Source: Lentzea pudingi
GTDB taxonomy: Bacteria; Actinomycetota; Actinomycetes; Mycobacteriales; Pseudonocardiaceae
Assembly (NCBI RefSeq): GCF_014646255.1
Contig: NZ_BMNC01000011.1
Span: forward strand, 62,001-126,000
DNA: 64,000 nt
Direction: 5' to 3'
Below are positions 9,018 to 16,794 of the stretch, in pieces. The notes beneath the pieces were generated by a model, which was not told the DNA's origin, made no database searches, and saw nothing but the letters and a program-made list of their open reading frames with translations. The position numbers and the translations under genes are program-made. Positions within the stretch are counted from its first letter, which is position 1, and every line of letters starts with the position of its first letter.

Positions 9018-9068
9018 ATGCAATCGCATTGCATCGTACCCCCGATACGTTTTACGATGCGTTCGCAT
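9018..9068. promoter_or_regulatory. Two inverted repeats, probable TetR operators
   Basis: Site 1 is ATGCAAT-cgc-ATTGCAT (9018-9034, perfect). Site 2 is ATGCG-tt-CGCAT (9057-9068, perfect), extended by a TTGCAA match to site 1. They lie between the TetR gene and the methyltransferase gene, where a repressor would block both promoters. Confidence 0.7.
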
Positions 9069-9092
9069 TGCAAAAACGTGAAGGGGGACGTC

Positions 9093-9728
9093 ATGCAACT
9101 GTGGGACTTCGCGGCGCTCACGTACTACCGCGTGCTCGACCGGTTCTCGGGGTCGCTCAACCGGCTCGCGATCGAGAAGCTCGGCCTCGGACCCGGTGAC
9201 GCCGTGCTCGACATCGGCTGCGGCACCGGAGCGCTGATCCCCGCGCTCGTGGAAGCCGTTGGACCACAAGGACGTGTGGTCGCGATGGACTTCAGCGCGC
9301 GCATGGTGGCCATCGCCAGAAGGCGGGCGACGTGGCCGAACGTCGAGGTGCGCCAAGCCGACGCATGCGTCACCGATCACGGCGCCGGCCAGTTCGACGC
9401 GGCCGTGGCACTCGGGGCGTTCAGCGCGATGCCGGATGTACCGGCGGCGATCGCGAACGCGGCGGACGCGCTCAAACCGGGCGGGCGGTTGTTCGTGTTC
9501 GACGTACGGCTGAACAAGAAGACACGCACCACGAAGTTCATGCGCGCGGCCTACCGGGCGATCGCAGGGTTCACCGGCGCCGACGTCGTGACCGAACTCA
9601 AGAGGGTGTTCGAACGGGTCGAGCCGGTGTTCGCGGCCGAGGGCGAGACGACGACCATGGTCATCGCGACGAAGGTCATGGATACGGCCACCCGTTCGGC
9701 GTGCACACCTTCCCGTCCCGCGGGATGA
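9093..9728 (+). CDS. SAM-dependent methyltransferase (class I, small-molecule type)
   Basis: 211 residues from ATG 9093, after the ribosome site AAGGGGG. Motif I is VLDIGCGTGALIPAL, the acidic residue of motif II is in VVAMDFSARMV, and a motif III region is ALKPGGRLFVFDV, typical of class I S-adenosylmethionine methyltransferases. The N-terminus (LWDFAALTYYRVLDRFSG) suggests a UbiE/Coq5-like small-molecule enzyme rather than a DNA methylase. The substrate is unknown. It is divergent from and probably repressed by the TetR regulator. Its 3' end overlaps the convergent DUF3152 gene by 53 bp. Confidence 0.85.
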   Translation: MQLWDFAALTYYRVLDRFSGSLNRLAIEKLGLGPGDAVLDIGCGTGALIPALVEAVGPQGRVVAMDFSARMVAIARRRATWPNVEVRQADACVTDHGAGQFDAAVALGAFSAMPDVPAAIANAADALKPGGRLFVFDVRLNKKTRTTKFMRAAYRAIAGFTGADVVTELKRVFERVEPVFAAEGETTTMVIATKVMDTATRSACTPSRPAG

Positions 9729-10461
9729 CCGCACCCTGGGGCACGCCGCCGGTGATGCGGACGATCTCGTCGTTGGCCACGCTGAACGTCTGCTGCATCA
9801 TCACCGGCGCCGGGCCCCCGGCGACGCCACAGGGCTGATGGCCCTGCCCGAACGCGTGCCCGACCTCGTGGTTGACCACGTACGTCCGGTAGGAATTCAG
9901 GTCCGGCAGGAACGCGACGGCGCCGCGGACCCAGCGAGCAGCGCTCAAGAACACGAAGTTGCCGTCACGGCACGAGACGTCGACCGGGATCTCGAACCCG
10001 CACACGTTCCGCGCGGTCTGCTGCGACGTCAGCCGCACACGGACCGAGGCGGCACCGGATACGCGCTGCACCGAACGTGCGCCGCGAGCCGTCCAGCCGC
10101 GCGGGTCGGCGAGAGTGGCGTCCACGAACGCCGCGAACGCCTGCTCGTCGACCGTGATGCCGTCCTCGACCTCGACGGCGTAGGTGCGCAACGGTCCCGT
10201 GCCGACGACCGGTCCGTTTACCGGCACGACGTGGAACGTGCCGGCGCCCGCCAGCGAGAACTCCGGGCCGTCGGGCAGGTCCGAACTGGAGGCGTACACG
10301 CGGGGAGGTGGCGCGACCGAGGAGGACGGGACGGGGACGGGTGACACGGGCGAGGGCCTGGTGGTCGGAGCCGCCGCCGGGGACGTCTCGCCTGCCGGCT
10401 GGGCCGTCGTCAGCAGAACCGCCGTCAGACCGACGGCCGCCAGAGCCAGGTGCACCTTCAT
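9676..10461 (-). CDS. DUF3152 secreted/anchored zinc-metalloprotease-like protein
   Basis: 261 residues. A signal sequence or signal anchor (MKVHLALAAVGLTAVLLTT) is followed by a Pro/Ser/Thr-rich linker (res. ~20-55). The DUF3152 domain ends in a zincin-like site, VNHEVGHAFGQGHQPC, followed by PVMMQQT. HEVGH with a third histidine in GQGH matches HExxHxxGxxH metallopeptidases with a Met-turn. Proteolysis is not proven for this family. The protein should act outside the membrane. It faces the two-component gene pair divergently, which may indicate control by it. Confidence 0.85.
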   Translation of the reverse strand: MKVHLALAAVGLTAVLLTTAQPAGETSPAAAPTTRPSPVSPVPVPSSSVAPPPRVYASSSDLPDGPEFSLAGAGTFHVVPVNGPVVGTGPLRTYAVEVEDGITVDEQAFAAFVDATLADPRGWTARGARSVQRVSGAASVRVRLTSQQTARNVCGFEIPVDVSCRDGNFVFLSAARWVRGAVAFLPDLNSYRTYVVNHEVGHAFGQGHQPCGVAGGPAPVMMQQTFSVANDEIVRITGGVPQGAVIPRDGKVCTPNGWPYP

Positions 10462-10508
10462 GACGGCAACGCTCGACGGAACTGATGAAGAACCTGTTTA
10501 CGTCCCGC

Positions 10509-10536
10509 TTGACTGTCGTGAAGGACTGCATACTTC
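10509..10536 (+). promoter_or_regulatory. Promoter of the two-component operon
   Basis: TTGACT (10509-10514) is followed, after a 16-bp spacer, by TACTTC (10531-10536). GTG 10542 follows five bases later, which again suggests leaderless transcription of the response-regulator gene. Confidence 0.45.
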
Positions 10537-10541
10537 GAAGT

Positions 10542-11207
10542 GTGTGCGCCCACATTCTCGTCGCCGAGGACAACGTTCACCAGGCTGAACTCGTCCGCCG
10601 GTACCTGGAGCACGACGGGCACTCCGTGGTCGTCGTGCACGACGGGCGGGCGGCGATCGACGAGACCCGGCGCCGCAACCCCGACCTGCTGGTCCTCGAC
10701 GTGATGATGCCGCTGGTCGACGGCATCGACGTGATGCGCGCCGTCCGGTCCGAGTCGGACGTGCCGATCGTGCTGCTCACCGCGCGGTCCACTGAGGACG
10801 ACGTACTGCTCGGGTTCGACCTGGGCGCCGACGACTACATCACCAAACCGTTCCGGCCACGGCAGATGGTCGCGCGGGTGCGGACGATCCTGCGCCGCAC
10901 CGGCCGTGCGCGCGAGACGAACGCCACGGTGCTCAAGGTCGGCGATCTGACCGTCGACCCGATCCGGCACGAAGTGCGCATCAAGGACGAACTGGTGAGC
11001 CTCACGCCCGCCGAGTTCCGCCTGCTGGCCAAGATGGCCGCGCAACCGCACCGGGTGTTCACGCGCGAACAGCTGCTGGAGGACGGGTTCATCACCGCAC
11101 GCACGGTCGACGTGCACATGATGAAACTGCGCCGCAAGATCGAGCAGGACTCCCGCCGGCCGGAACGACTCCTCACCGTCTACGGCATCGGATACAAGCT
11201 CGTATGA
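10542..11207 (+). CDS. OmpR-family response regulator
   Basis: 221 residues from GTG 10542. The receiver domain starts HILVAEDN with the acidic pair, has the phosphoacceptor Asp in LLVLDVMMPLVDG (~residue 53), the Thr in VLLTARS and the Lys in DYITKPF. The C-terminal winged helix (LTPAEFRLLAKMA, then VDVHMMKLRRKIE and TVYGIGYKL) is of the OmpR/PhoB type. It overlaps the histidine kinase gene by four bases, so they form one operon and a cognate pair. The first 19 codons of the longer frame (from 10485) are probably not translated. Confidence 0.92.
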   Translation: MCAHILVAEDNVHQAELVRRYLEHDGHSVVVVHDGRAAIDETRRRNPDLLVLDVMMPLVDGIDVMRAVRSESDVPIVLLTARSTEDDVLLGFDLGADDYITKPFRPRQMVARVRTILRRTGRARETNATVLKVGDLTVDPIRHEVRIKDELVSLTPAEFRLLAKMAAQPHRVFTREQLLEDGFITARTVDVHMMKLRRKIEQDSRRPERLLTVYGIGYKLV

Positions 11208-12916
11208 AAAGCCTCCTCGTGCGGTTCTTCCTGTTCTCCCTGGTGATCGCGGCCTGCTCGATCGCCGTGACGGCGTGGCTGGCGAGCCAGGCGACGACGG
11301 GCGCGATCCGGCAGGAGCAGGGTGACGCGCTCGAGACGGACGCGCAGATCTTCGACGAGCTGGTGCGCTACGCGGCCACGCACAGGGACTGGGCGGGCGC
11401 GAAGTCCGATGTGGACGGTATCGCGCAGAAGTACGGCCGCCGCATCGCGCTGACCGACGGCAACGGCACGACGCTGGTCGACACCGGCGGCGAGAACGCG
11501 CCGCAACTGCCGATCACCCCCAAGGCACTGGTCGACCCGTTGAACGTCAACGGGAAGATCGACCCCAGGGCGGTCGGGCCGTTCAAGCTCAACGACGAGG
11601 AGTACCGCACGTTGCACGCCTACGCGGACCAGCTCCTCCAGTGCGCCAGCAGCATCACGCTCGTGGAAGCGCCCAACGGACGGCCGCGGCTGTCCAATCT
11701 CGGGCCCGGCGAGCTCTCGACCTGGGACGACTGCTCGGTCGGCTACCGGCTCTACACGCTCACGGTGACGGAGAAGGCCGCGTACGGGCAGCTCCAGGCG
11801 CTGTTCACCGCATGTCTCGACGAGCGCGCTCCCGGCGGCAGGAACTACGGCAAGTCACTCAGTCCCAACACCTTCGACTGGGAGATCACGACCGTCGACA
11901 ACTCGCCGCCGGAGGTGGTGGCGTGCATGGACACCGCACGGCGCGAACAGCTCAGGCCGTACGTCGCGGCGCCGGCGCAGCTGTTCCTCACCTCACCGAC
12001 CGGTGAGGAGCCGATGGCGATAGACCTCTCGACCACCGGTGCCACCCGGATCACACTGGTGGCGCTGGGAATTCTCGCGCTCGCCGGGTTCGCGTCGTGG
12101 GTCACCGCCACCCAGCTCGTGCGGCCGATCCGCGCTCTCACCGCCGCCACCAAACGCACGGCCGAAGGTGATCGGACGGCGCGGGTCGACGGTGGCGCCG
12201 GCGAGATCGGTGAGCTGGCCAAGTCGTTCAACGCCATGTCCGAGAGGCTCGCCGAGACCGAACGGCAGCGCCAGGCCATGGTCAGCGACGTCGCGCACGA
12301 GCTGCGCACGCCGCTGGGCAACATCACCGGCTGGCTGGAGGCGACGCAGGACGGGCTGGCCGAGCCGGACCCCCACCTGATCGACATGCTGCTGGGGGAA
12401 TCCCTTCTGCTGCAACGGCTCGTGGACGACCTGCACGACCTGGCGCAGGCCGACGCGGGCACGCTCCGGTTGCACCCCGAGCCGATCGCGCTGGACGACG
12501 TCGTGGACCAGGTCGTCAACGCGCAGCAGAACCGCGAGATCCTGCTGCGCGCCGAGACCACGCCGGTGCACCTCAGCGCGGACCCGGTGCGGCTGCGGCA
12601 GGCACTCGGGAACCTCGTCGCGAACGCCGTGCGCTACACCCCGCCGGGCGGCGAGGTCGTCGTGAAGCTGTTCCCGTGGCAGGACAGGGCGATCCTCGAG
12701 GTCACGGACACCGGCACCGGCATCGCGCCGGAGGACGTGCCACACGTGTTCGACCGGTTCTGGCGGGCGGACAGGTCCCGCAGCCGCCGCACGGGTGGCA
12801 GCGGGCTCGGGCTCGCGATCACGCGGCACCTGGTGGAGGCCCACGGCGGCACGGTGTCGGTGACGAGCACGCTCGGCGAGGGCTCGACGTTCCGGATCAG
12901 CCTGCCTTCGGCATGA
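11204..12916 (+). CDS. Sensor histidine kinase
   Basis: 570 residues from ATG 11204. A transmembrane helix (res. ~8-28) leads into a long extracytoplasmic sensor (~30-280) with several cysteines, then a second helix (~285-305), a HAMP linker, HisKA with VAHELRTPLGN (phospho-His ~364), and HATPase_c with N-box NLVANAVRYTPP, G1 DTGTGIAPEDV and G2 GGSGLGLAI. The sensor has no family I can name, and its cysteines might form disulfides. It phosphorylates the upstream response regulator. The 3' end overlaps the convergent flavoprotein gene by 20 bp. Confidence 0.93.
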   Translation: MKSLLVRFFLFSLVIAACSIAVTAWLASQATTGAIRQEQGDALETDAQIFDELVRYAATHRDWAGAKSDVDGIAQKYGRRIALTDGNGTTLVDTGGENAPQLPITPKALVDPLNVNGKIDPRAVGPFKLNDEEYRTLHAYADQLLQCASSITLVEAPNGRPRLSNLGPGELSTWDDCSVGYRLYTLTVTEKAAYGQLQALFTACLDERAPGGRNYGKSLSPNTFDWEITTVDNSPPEVVACMDTARREQLRPYVAAPAQLFLTSPTGEEPMAIDLSTTGATRITLVALGILALAGFASWVTATQLVRPIRALTAATKRTAEGDRTARVDGGAGEIGELAKSFNAMSERLAETERQRQAMVSDVAHELRTPLGNITGWLEATQDGLAEPDPHLIDMLLGESLLLQRLVDDLHDLAQADAGTLRLHPEPIALDDVVDQVVNAQQNREILLRAETTPVHLSADPVRLRQALGNLVANAVRYTPPGGEVVVKLFPWQDRAILEVTDTGTGIAPEDVPHVFDRFWRADRSRSRRTGGSGLGLAITRHLVEAHGGTVSVTSTLGEGSTFRISLPSA

Positions 12917-13712
12917 GGCCGAGCAGGTCCACGTTGATCATCCCGGCGGCCTGGGCGCCCTGCGCGGCGGCGACGATCACGATGGCCGTCGGGTCCGTCA
13001 CGTTTCCCGCCGCGTAGACGCCGGGCACGCTCGTGCGTCCCTTGTCGTCCGTGCGCACGAACGGGCCTGCCATCGTCTCTGCGGTTTCGGCACCCAACGC
13101 CAGCAGGAACTCGTCACGCGGTTTGACCGGTGCGGAGTACACGAGCGCATCAGCCGGCACTCGCTTGCCGTCGGAGATCACCGCGACCAGCCGGTCGTCC
13201 TCGACCTCGACGGCGTCGACCGACGGGACGTGCGTGACGTCGTCGGACCACTGCCGGACCAGCGCGACCTTCATCTCCTCGCCGAACACCACGAGCTTCT
13301 GGTCGCGGACCTCGTACCCGTGGCAGTACGGGCAGCCGAAGACGTCCCGGCCCCAGCGTTCGCGCAGGTTGTCGGGCACCTCGTCGACCAGGCCGGTCGC
13401 GAACAGCAGGCGCTGAGCGTGCACCGTGCGTCCGGTGAGCTCCACCGCGAACCCGTCGTCGAGCTTGGTCACGCCGCGGACCTCGTCGTTGACGATCTCT
13501 CCGCCGTAGCCCTCGACCTCGGCCCGTCCGTGCTTGAGCAGTTCCAACGGCGAGAGGCCGTCGCGAGAGAGGTAGTTGTGCATGTGCGCGGCCGGGGCGT
13601 TGCGCGGCTCGGCACCATCGACCACGAGCACGCTGCGGCGCGCCCTGGTCAGCATCAGGGCAGCGCTCAGTCCGGCCGCTCCCCCACCAATGATCACCAC
13701 TTCGTACGTCAT
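12897..13712 (-). CDS. NAD(P)/FAD-dependent oxidoreductase, thioredoxin-reductase-like
   Basis: 271 residues from ATG 13712. The FAD motif is VVIIGGGAAGLSAALML and the C-terminal flavin motif is GVYAAGNVTD. A CPYC motif sits in RDVFGCPYCHGYE (res. ~143-146). Typical low-molecular-weight thioredoxin reductases have a redox CxxC at that place, so disulfide chemistry is possible, although this branch often lacks a partner thioredoxin. The NADPH-binding motif is weak (KLVVFGEEMKVAL). It is divergent from an XRE-cupin regulator that probably controls it. Confidence 0.88.
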   Translation of the reverse strand: MTYEVVIIGGGAAGLSAALMLTRARRSVLVVDGAEPRNAPAAHMHNYLSRDGLSPLELLKHGRAEVEGYGGEIVNDEVRGVTKLDDGFAVELTGRTVHAQRLLFATGLVDEVPDNLRERWGRDVFGCPYCHGYEVRDQKLVVFGEEMKVALVRQWSDDVTHVPSVDAVEVEDDRLVAVISDGKRVPADALVYSAPVKPRDEFLLALGAETAETMAGPFVRTDDKGRTSVPGVYAAGNVTDPTAIVIVAAAQGAQAAGMINVDLLGLMPKAG

Positions 13713-13750
13713 GGTTCGAGAGTGCGGTCGACAGTCCAGTTTTGGCAAAG

Positions 13751-13770
13751 TAAGTTGCCGTTATGGCAAC
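13751..13770 (+). promoter_or_regulatory. Leaderless promoter overlapped by an inverted-repeat operator
   Basis: The -10 hexamer TAAGTT (13751-13756) is six bases before ATG 13763. The perfect repeat GTTGCC-gttat-GGCAAC (13754-13770) covers the -10 and the start codon, and a related TTGGCA lies just upstream (13742-13747). Binding of the encoded XRE protein would shut its own gene, and probably also the divergent flavoprotein gene. Confidence 0.6.
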
Positions 13771-14323
13771 AACCGTGGGGCAACGGCTCGCCGCGCTGAG
13801 GGCCGAGCACGATCTGACGCTGGCGTCGTTGTCCGAGATGACGGGTATCTCGAAGTCGACGCTGTCCCGCCTCGAGACCGACCAGCGCAAGCCGACGCTG
13901 GAGCTGCTGCTGCCGTTGTCGCGGGCGTACCAGGTGTCGCTGGACGACCTGGTGGGCGCGCCCGAGGTGGGCGACCCGCGCGTGCAGATGAAACCGCGCG
14001 AGCTCGACCACGGCCGCGTCGGCATCCCGCTGACCAGGTCGATCGGGCCGCTGCAGGCGTGGAAGATGATCCTTTCCGACGCCGACCTGCACGAACCGCG
14101 CGTGCACGAGGGCTACGAGTGGTTCTACGTGCTGAGCGGACGGATCCGGCTGCGGCTCGGCGACAAGGAAGTGGTGCTGCGGGCGGGCGAGGTCGCCGAG
14201 TTCGACTGCCGCCAGCCGCACGCGTTCTGCAGCGCCGACGGCCGGCCCGCCGAGATCCTCAGCCTGTTCGGCAAGCAGGGCGAACGCATCCACACCCGCG
14301 CGGCGCCGCCCAACAGGTCATAG
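13763..14323 (+). CDS. XRE-family regulator with C-terminal cupin
   Basis: 186 residues. The helix-turn-helix (res. ~5-60: RLAALRAEHDLTLASLSEMTG, ISKSTLSRLETDQRKPT) is followed by a linker and a cupin domain (res. ~95-180: HEGYEWFYVLSGRIRLRLGD, LRAGEVAEFDCRQPHAF) whose His/Glu pattern could bind a metal. XRE-cupin proteins usually sense small molecules. The start codon lies inside its own probable operator. It is most likely the regulator of the divergent flavoprotein gene. Confidence 0.9.
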   Translation: MATTVGQRLAALRAEHDLTLASLSEMTGISKSTLSRLETDQRKPTLELLLPLSRAYQVSLDDLVGAPEVGDPRVQMKPRELDHGRVGIPLTRSIGPLQAWKMILSDADLHEPRVHEGYEWFYVLSGRIRLRLGDKEVVLRAGEVAEFDCRQPHAFCSADGRPAEILSLFGKQGERIHTRAAPPNRS

Positions 14324-14330
14324 TGGAGGC

Positions 14331-14600
14331 ATGTGCCGAAACATCCGGGTGCTCCACAACTTCGAACCGCCCGCCACGTCCGACGAGGTGCAGGCCGCTG
14401 CCCTGCAGTACGTGCGCAAGGTGGGCGGGGCGGCGAAACCGTCCGCGGCGAACCAGGCCGCGTACGACAAGGCGGTCGCGGCCGTCGCCGCGGCGACGCA
14501 GGAACTGCTCGACTCGTTGGTGACCACCGCGCCGCCCAAGGACCGCGAGGTCGAGGCGGAGAAGGCGAAGGCCAGGTCCGCGGAGCGGTACGGGCGTTAG
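14331..14600 (+). CDS. DUF2277 family protein
   Basis: 89 residues from ATG 14331, seven bases after the XRE-cupin stop, so probably co-transcribed. The N-terminus MCRNIRVLHNFEPPAT and the QYVRKVGGAAKPS segment are hallmarks of DUF2277, a small cytosolic family of unknown function. The invariant early Cys (C2) and His are present. The C-terminus is Lys/Arg/Glu-rich. Confidence 0.88.
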   Translation: MCRNIRVLHNFEPPATSDEVQAAALQYVRKVGGAAKPSAANQAAYDKAVAAVAAATQELLDSLVTTAPPKDREVEAEKAKARSAERYGR

Positions 14601-14662
14601 GGCCTGTGTCGAAGTCCCGTGCGACGAGAGTCGCGCCTGAGGTGGTTCCTGGCGGTGCGGCC

Positions 14663-14920
14663 CTAGTTCTGCGCGCGGGTGTCGAGGTACATGCAGATCA
14701 GCTTGGCCGCGACGCCCGCGGAGCCGACGATGAAGGCCTGGTCGGGCCCGAGCGTCACGGCGATGGCCCACAGCAGGAGCGCGATCAGCACGAGGATGAC
14801 CGTCACCTGCACCGCGTGCGGCCAGTGGCCGGGATGGGCCCGCCACCTCTCCAGCTGCCGCGGCTGCGGAACCTCGACGTCACCCGCTCTATCGGGTGAA
14901 CGCTCCGCCTTGACCGCCAT
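14663..14920 (-). CDS. Small membrane protein, two helices
   Basis: 85 residues from ATG 14920, which has a good ribosome site (AGGGAG). A charged N-terminal half (res. 1-38) precedes two hydrophobic stretches: VTVILVLIALLLWAIAVTL and AFIVGSAGVAAKLICMYL. No family is recognised. The upstream open frame as far as 15076 is Arg/Thr-rich and not protein-like, so the shorter start is preferred. Confidence 0.6.
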   Translation of the reverse strand: MAVKAERSPDRAGDVEVPQPRQLERWRAHPGHWPHAVQVTVILVLIALLLWAIAVTLGPDQAFIVGSAGVAAKLICMYLDTRAQN

Positions 14921-15090
14921 CGTGCTCCCTCGCCGTGATTCCTCCTGACGAACTCCATTCTCCTGAGTTGATCTTTCACGGAGTGTTACTTCCGCTGGTC
15001 TTGCGGTGAGCGTTCGGTGAGCGTCGGCGAACGGCAGACGAACGGTCATCCACGCGATCGGTTGCCGGTTCGTCACCGTCCGTTTACCGA

Positions 15091-15108
15091 TTGCGATCTA
15101 AATCGCAA
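15091..15108. promoter_or_regulatory. Inverted repeat upstream of unknown gene
   Basis: TTGCGAT-ctaa-ATCGCAA is a perfect 7-bp dyad in the gap between two divergent genes (14920 and 15237). It is probably a regulator binding site. No candidate regulator lies adjacent. Confidence 0.45.
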
Positions 15109-15236
15109 CTCTGCGTGTCACCCACTCGGGTGGCCGTTAGACGCAAAGTGACGGTTACGCCGTTCAGAGCAGCGCCGTTTTTGTCAGACCCCTTCGATAA
15201 CGTCAGGTGAAGCTCGCGGTACGAGGGGAGAAAACG

Positions 15237-15887
15237 TTGCCGGACAACAACGTCAGCGTCACCGCACTGTCGTTCACCGAGTACGTCATGAGCGGTCAGC
15301 GTGGACGCATCAACATCGTGTCGGAACAGCGGGGGATGTACCTGGCCGCCGACACGCGGGTCTGCGGGTTCTACAACCCGATCCGCGACGCCATGCGCCG
15401 AGCGGTCAACTCGACCGAGCCCGAGATCGAGCTCAAGAAGGCGATCATGAACGCCAACCGCACGGGGCAGCCGCGGGCGTTCGAGGAGATCGCCGACGGC
15501 TTCCTGCCCTGGCTGGCGTCGTTCAAGGCGACGGGGGTGCCGGTGGAGGGGGCCACCTACCGCGCCGGCGAGCTGACCCTGAAGGTGCGGCCGCACCTGG
15601 GGCTGCGCAAGAAGGACGGCACGACGTACGCGGTGCTCGTGCACACCAAGGAGGCGCCGCTGACCAGGGAGGCGGCGAACGTCGGGCTGCGGATCCTGCA
15701 GCACACGGTGGCGGACACGCTGCCCGGTGCCGTTCCGATGGTGCTCGACGTGCGGCGCGGCAAGGCGTATCAGATGCCCGCGCGCACGAACCTCGGGAAG
15801 CTCGACGTGCTGATCGCCGCCGAGGCGATGGGGTACGTGACGCACTGGAAGCTGTCCGGCCTGTTCGAGTCCGTCCAGGTCGGGTAG
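15237..15887 (+). CDS. Hypothetical protein, 216 residues
   Basis: TTG 15237 is chosen because GAGGGGAG ends six bases upstream; an upstream ATG at 15207 lacks a ribosome site. The protein is soluble and basic. Residues ~100-140 (ELTLKVRPHLGLRKKDGTTYAVLVHTKEAPLT by position) resemble the beta-sheet core of PD-(D/E)xK-like folds, but I cannot identify catalytic residues with confidence, so this is only a hint. I do not recognise a family. It stands alone, transcribed away from the 85-residue membrane protein gene, with an inverted repeat in between. Confidence 0.65.
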   Translation: MPDNNVSVTALSFTEYVMSGQRGRINIVSEQRGMYLAADTRVCGFYNPIRDAMRRAVNSTEPEIELKKAIMNANRTGQPRAFEEIADGFLPWLASFKATGVPVEGATYRAGELTLKVRPHLGLRKKDGTTYAVLVHTKEAPLTREAANVGLRILQHTVADTLPGAVPMVLDVRRGKAYQMPARTNLGKLDVLIAAEAMGYVTHWKLSGLFESVQVG

Positions 15888-16089
15888 GGGGAAGGCGACG
15901 CGGTCCGCCTGGGGGGCCGGGCCGTGTCGCGGGACCCGCACCACGGGGGAAGGGGCGTCGGGGGCGAGGGCCTTCTCAGGTCGCTCAGGCAAGAGCCGAA
16001 GGGTGCGCCCGGGATGGTGAGGGCGGAGGCCGGAGAGCACCTGGGGTTCGCGTCTCCCGGCGATTCCACGACCGGAGCGAGCGGTCCGA
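15888..16089. other. Convergent gap, nothing recognised
   Basis: About 200 bp of GC-rich sequence between two convergent genes. I see no open frame with a ribosome site, no strong hairpin and no RNA gene. Confidence 0.5.
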
Positions 16090-16731
16090 TCAGCAGGTCT
16101 TGAGCAACGCCGCCAGCGCGTCGTGCTCCGGCTGGTCCACCGTCAGCTTGTAGGTGATCTTCACCGAGATCCAGTGCCGCGCGTACGCGCACCCGTACGC
16201 CGCGACCGGCGGCTTCCACTTCGCCGGGTCCTGATCACCCTTGGAACGGTTGGACTTCGCGGTCACCGCGATCAGCTGGATGCCGCCGAGGTCGTTGGCG
16301 AACACCTTGCGCTCGTCGTCGGTCCACTTGTCGGCGCCCGACCGCCACGCTTCGGCCAGCGGCACCGTGTGGTCGATGTCGACCTCGGCGGCCTCCTTGA
16401 TCACCACACCGTCGTAGACGCTGTTCCAGGTGCCCGAGGTCGCCTTGCAGTCCTTGTCCGTCTTCACGTCGGCGCCCTGGCGCTGCAGCACGATCTCCCT
16501 GGTGTCACAGGAGTTCCCCTGCGAGGCCCAGTGCGGGAAGCGGTCGCGGCTGTAGCCGGCCATCTTGTTCTCCGGCGCGATCTTCAGGGCGGCGAGGTCC
16601 GCCGATCCGGTCGGAACGGGCGCGGGCGTCGTGGGCGGATTCTCCTGCGACGACTGGAGATTCGTGAGGTACCAGCCCACTGCCACCAGCAGCACGAAGA
16701 CCACCAGTGACGTCACCGCCGCGCGATTCAT
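16090..16731 (-). CDS. Membrane-anchored or secreted HNH (GmrSD/DUF1524-type) nuclease
   Basis: 213 residues from ATG 16731. An N-terminal hydrophobic helix (AVTSLVVFVLLVAVGWYL) is followed by a Pro/Thr linker and a nuclease-like domain: RDRFPHWASQGNSCDTRE, then VDIDHTVPLAEAWRSGADKW, FANDLGGIQLIAVTAKSNRSKGD by position, and C-terminal YARHWISVKITYKL. The DHTVPL His and the later Asn/Lys residues match secreted actinobacterial HNH nucleases of the DUF1524 type. It should act outside the cell, in nutrient scavenging or competition. ATG 16749 is an alternative start. Confidence 0.85.
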   Translation of the reverse strand: MNRAAVTSLVVFVLLVAVGWYLTNLQSSQENPPTTPAPVPTGSADLAALKIAPENKMAGYSRDRFPHWASQGNSCDTREIVLQRQGADVKTDKDCKATSGTWNSVYDGVVIKEAAEVDIDHTVPLAEAWRSGADKWTDDERKVFANDLGGIQLIAVTAKSNRSKGDQDPAKWKPPVAAYGCAYARHWISVKITYKLTVDQPEHDALAALLKTC

Positions 16732-16794
16732 GCGCCCATGATCGACCATGCTGATCACGGGCCGGTCACCCGGCCCGCGATCAGCGCGTCGGGG

